A DNA stretch of 7,206 nt from an uncultured Collinsella sp. (lineage in GTDB: Bacteria; Actinomycetota; Coriobacteriia; Coriobacteriales; Coriobacteriaceae): NCBI GenBank assembly GCA_900752475.1, contig CAADVJ010000109.1, positions 1-7,206 of the forward strand, written 5' to 3'. Every line of letters begins with the position of its first letter. Position 1 is the stretch's first letter. This document shows positions 6,663 through 7,206 of the stretch, in pieces. The translations under genes were made by a program, and so were the position numbers. A model generated the notes under the pieces. The model did no database searches, was not told the origin of the DNA, and saw only the letters and a list, made by a program, of their open reading frames with translations.

Positions 6663-7206
6663 CCGGCGTAGGTGAAGGTTGTGACGTCGAACATGCCCTC
6701 GGGGCGGATGCGGAGCGTCGGGATGACCGGCAGGGGCAGGAAGATGATGCCCATGATGGGGTCGAGCGGCGGCTCAATACCCATGGCGCGCGTTGTGACC
6801 ATAGAGTCTTCGTGCTGCGCAGCAACGTCCTCGGCCGTGCCTTCGCTCATAAGGCCACCGAGCGCCAGCGGAATACGCGCCACGACCTCGCCGTTGCGCA
6901 CCAGCACGTGGCCGCCCTGGCCCACGGCCTCGACGGCAGCCATCATATCAGCCGCGCTGTCGCCCACCACGCACACGTTGTGCGAGTCGTGGCCGATCGT
7001 CGAGGCGATGGCACCGCCCGTGATGGTAAAGCCGCGCACCCAGCCGCGACCGATATGCTTGCCGACCAGGCCCAGGCCAGCGGGGCCGTCGCCATCGGCG
7101 CCCTCGGCCTGCAGCGACACGCCGCGGCCGTGGCGCTCGATCAGCATAATGCGGCGCAGGCCCTCGGCACTCTCGGGGCGAGCCCAACCCGCGATGGCCC
7201 TGCCCG
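6659..7206 (-). CDS. ade: Adenine deaminase, C-terminal part (cut by right edge)
   Basis: Adenine deaminase (amidohydrolase superfamily, metal-dependent) converts adenine to hypoxanthine and ammonia in purine salvage. The frame is open to the window edge and shows about 181 C-terminal codons. Family hallmarks in order are GFTITGGAIASTIGHDSHNVCVVG (the HDSHN block), DMMAAVEAVGQGGHVLVRNGEVVARIPLALGGLMS, then DPIMGIIFLPLPVIPTLRI and GMFDVTTFTYAG at the end. These match the C-terminal domain of bacterial Ade. The catalytic amidohydrolase domain with its metal-binding His and Asp residues, and the start, are outside the window, so activity cannot be judged. An internal ATG at 7147 is not the start, since homologous sequence continues upstream. 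The gene ends in a TAG that belongs to repeat copy B. It may be read in the same direction as the HAD gene, but the repeat and a separate candidate promoter lie between them. Confidence 0.93.
   Translation of the reverse strand, partial: GRAIAGWARPESAEGLRRIMLIERHGRGVSLQAEGADGDGPAGLGLVGKHIGRGWVRGFTITGGAIASTIGHDSHNVCVVGDSAADMMAAVEAVGQGGHVLVRNGEVVARIPLALGGLMSEGTAEDVAAQHEDSMVTTRAMGIEPPLDPIMGIIFLPLPVIPTLRIRPEGMFDVTTFTYAG

Overview
The window is a GC-rich bacterial segment carrying housekeeping and metabolic genes. Gene content and protein character (zinc-type bL31 with a long Ala/Lys/Glu tail, a clostridial/coriobacterial-type citrate synthase, an adenine deaminase, Cof-type HAD phosphatases, and intergenic repeats built on GGGGAC) suggest an anaerobic gut actinobacterium of the class Coriobacteriia, perhaps Collinsella. 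That placement is inference, made without any database search.

Layout from left to right. The left edge cuts secA (minus strand, N-terminal 599 codons), and its last ~13 codons diverge abruptly from the conserved SecA motif, which looks like a sequence-end artefact. A repeat-rich intergenic stretch (about 1926-2020) and a strong terminator separate secA from rpmE (bL31, minus). A 304-base divergent region holds a likely rpmE promoter, two leader hairpins and a possible operator. On the plus strand a small ACT-domain protein (UPF0237 type) is followed by citrate synthase, probably as one transcript ending in a clear terminator. A Cof-type HAD hydrolase follows on plus, then a second HAD hydrolase on minus, then the C-terminal third of adenine deaminase (minus, cut by the right edge).

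The most unusual part is 5547-6662. The second HAD gene lies between two inverted copies of a 48-base repeat (45 of 48 identical), and the TAG stop codons of both flanking genes lie inside the repeat. The left copy belongs to a nested palindrome. The HAD gene between them also has a long leader hairpin that would bury its ribosome binding site. I see no CRISPR array, rRNA, tRNA or transposase gene. The candidates for something undescribed are this repeat-bounded HAD cassette and its structured leader.

Functionally, secA and rpmE serve protein export and translation. Citrate synthase makes citrate for the oxidative branch towards 2-oxoglutarate and glutamate, with the ACT protein as a possible small-molecule sensor. 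The HAD enzymes are probable sugar- or nucleotide-phosphate phosphatases. Adenine deaminase feeds purine salvage.
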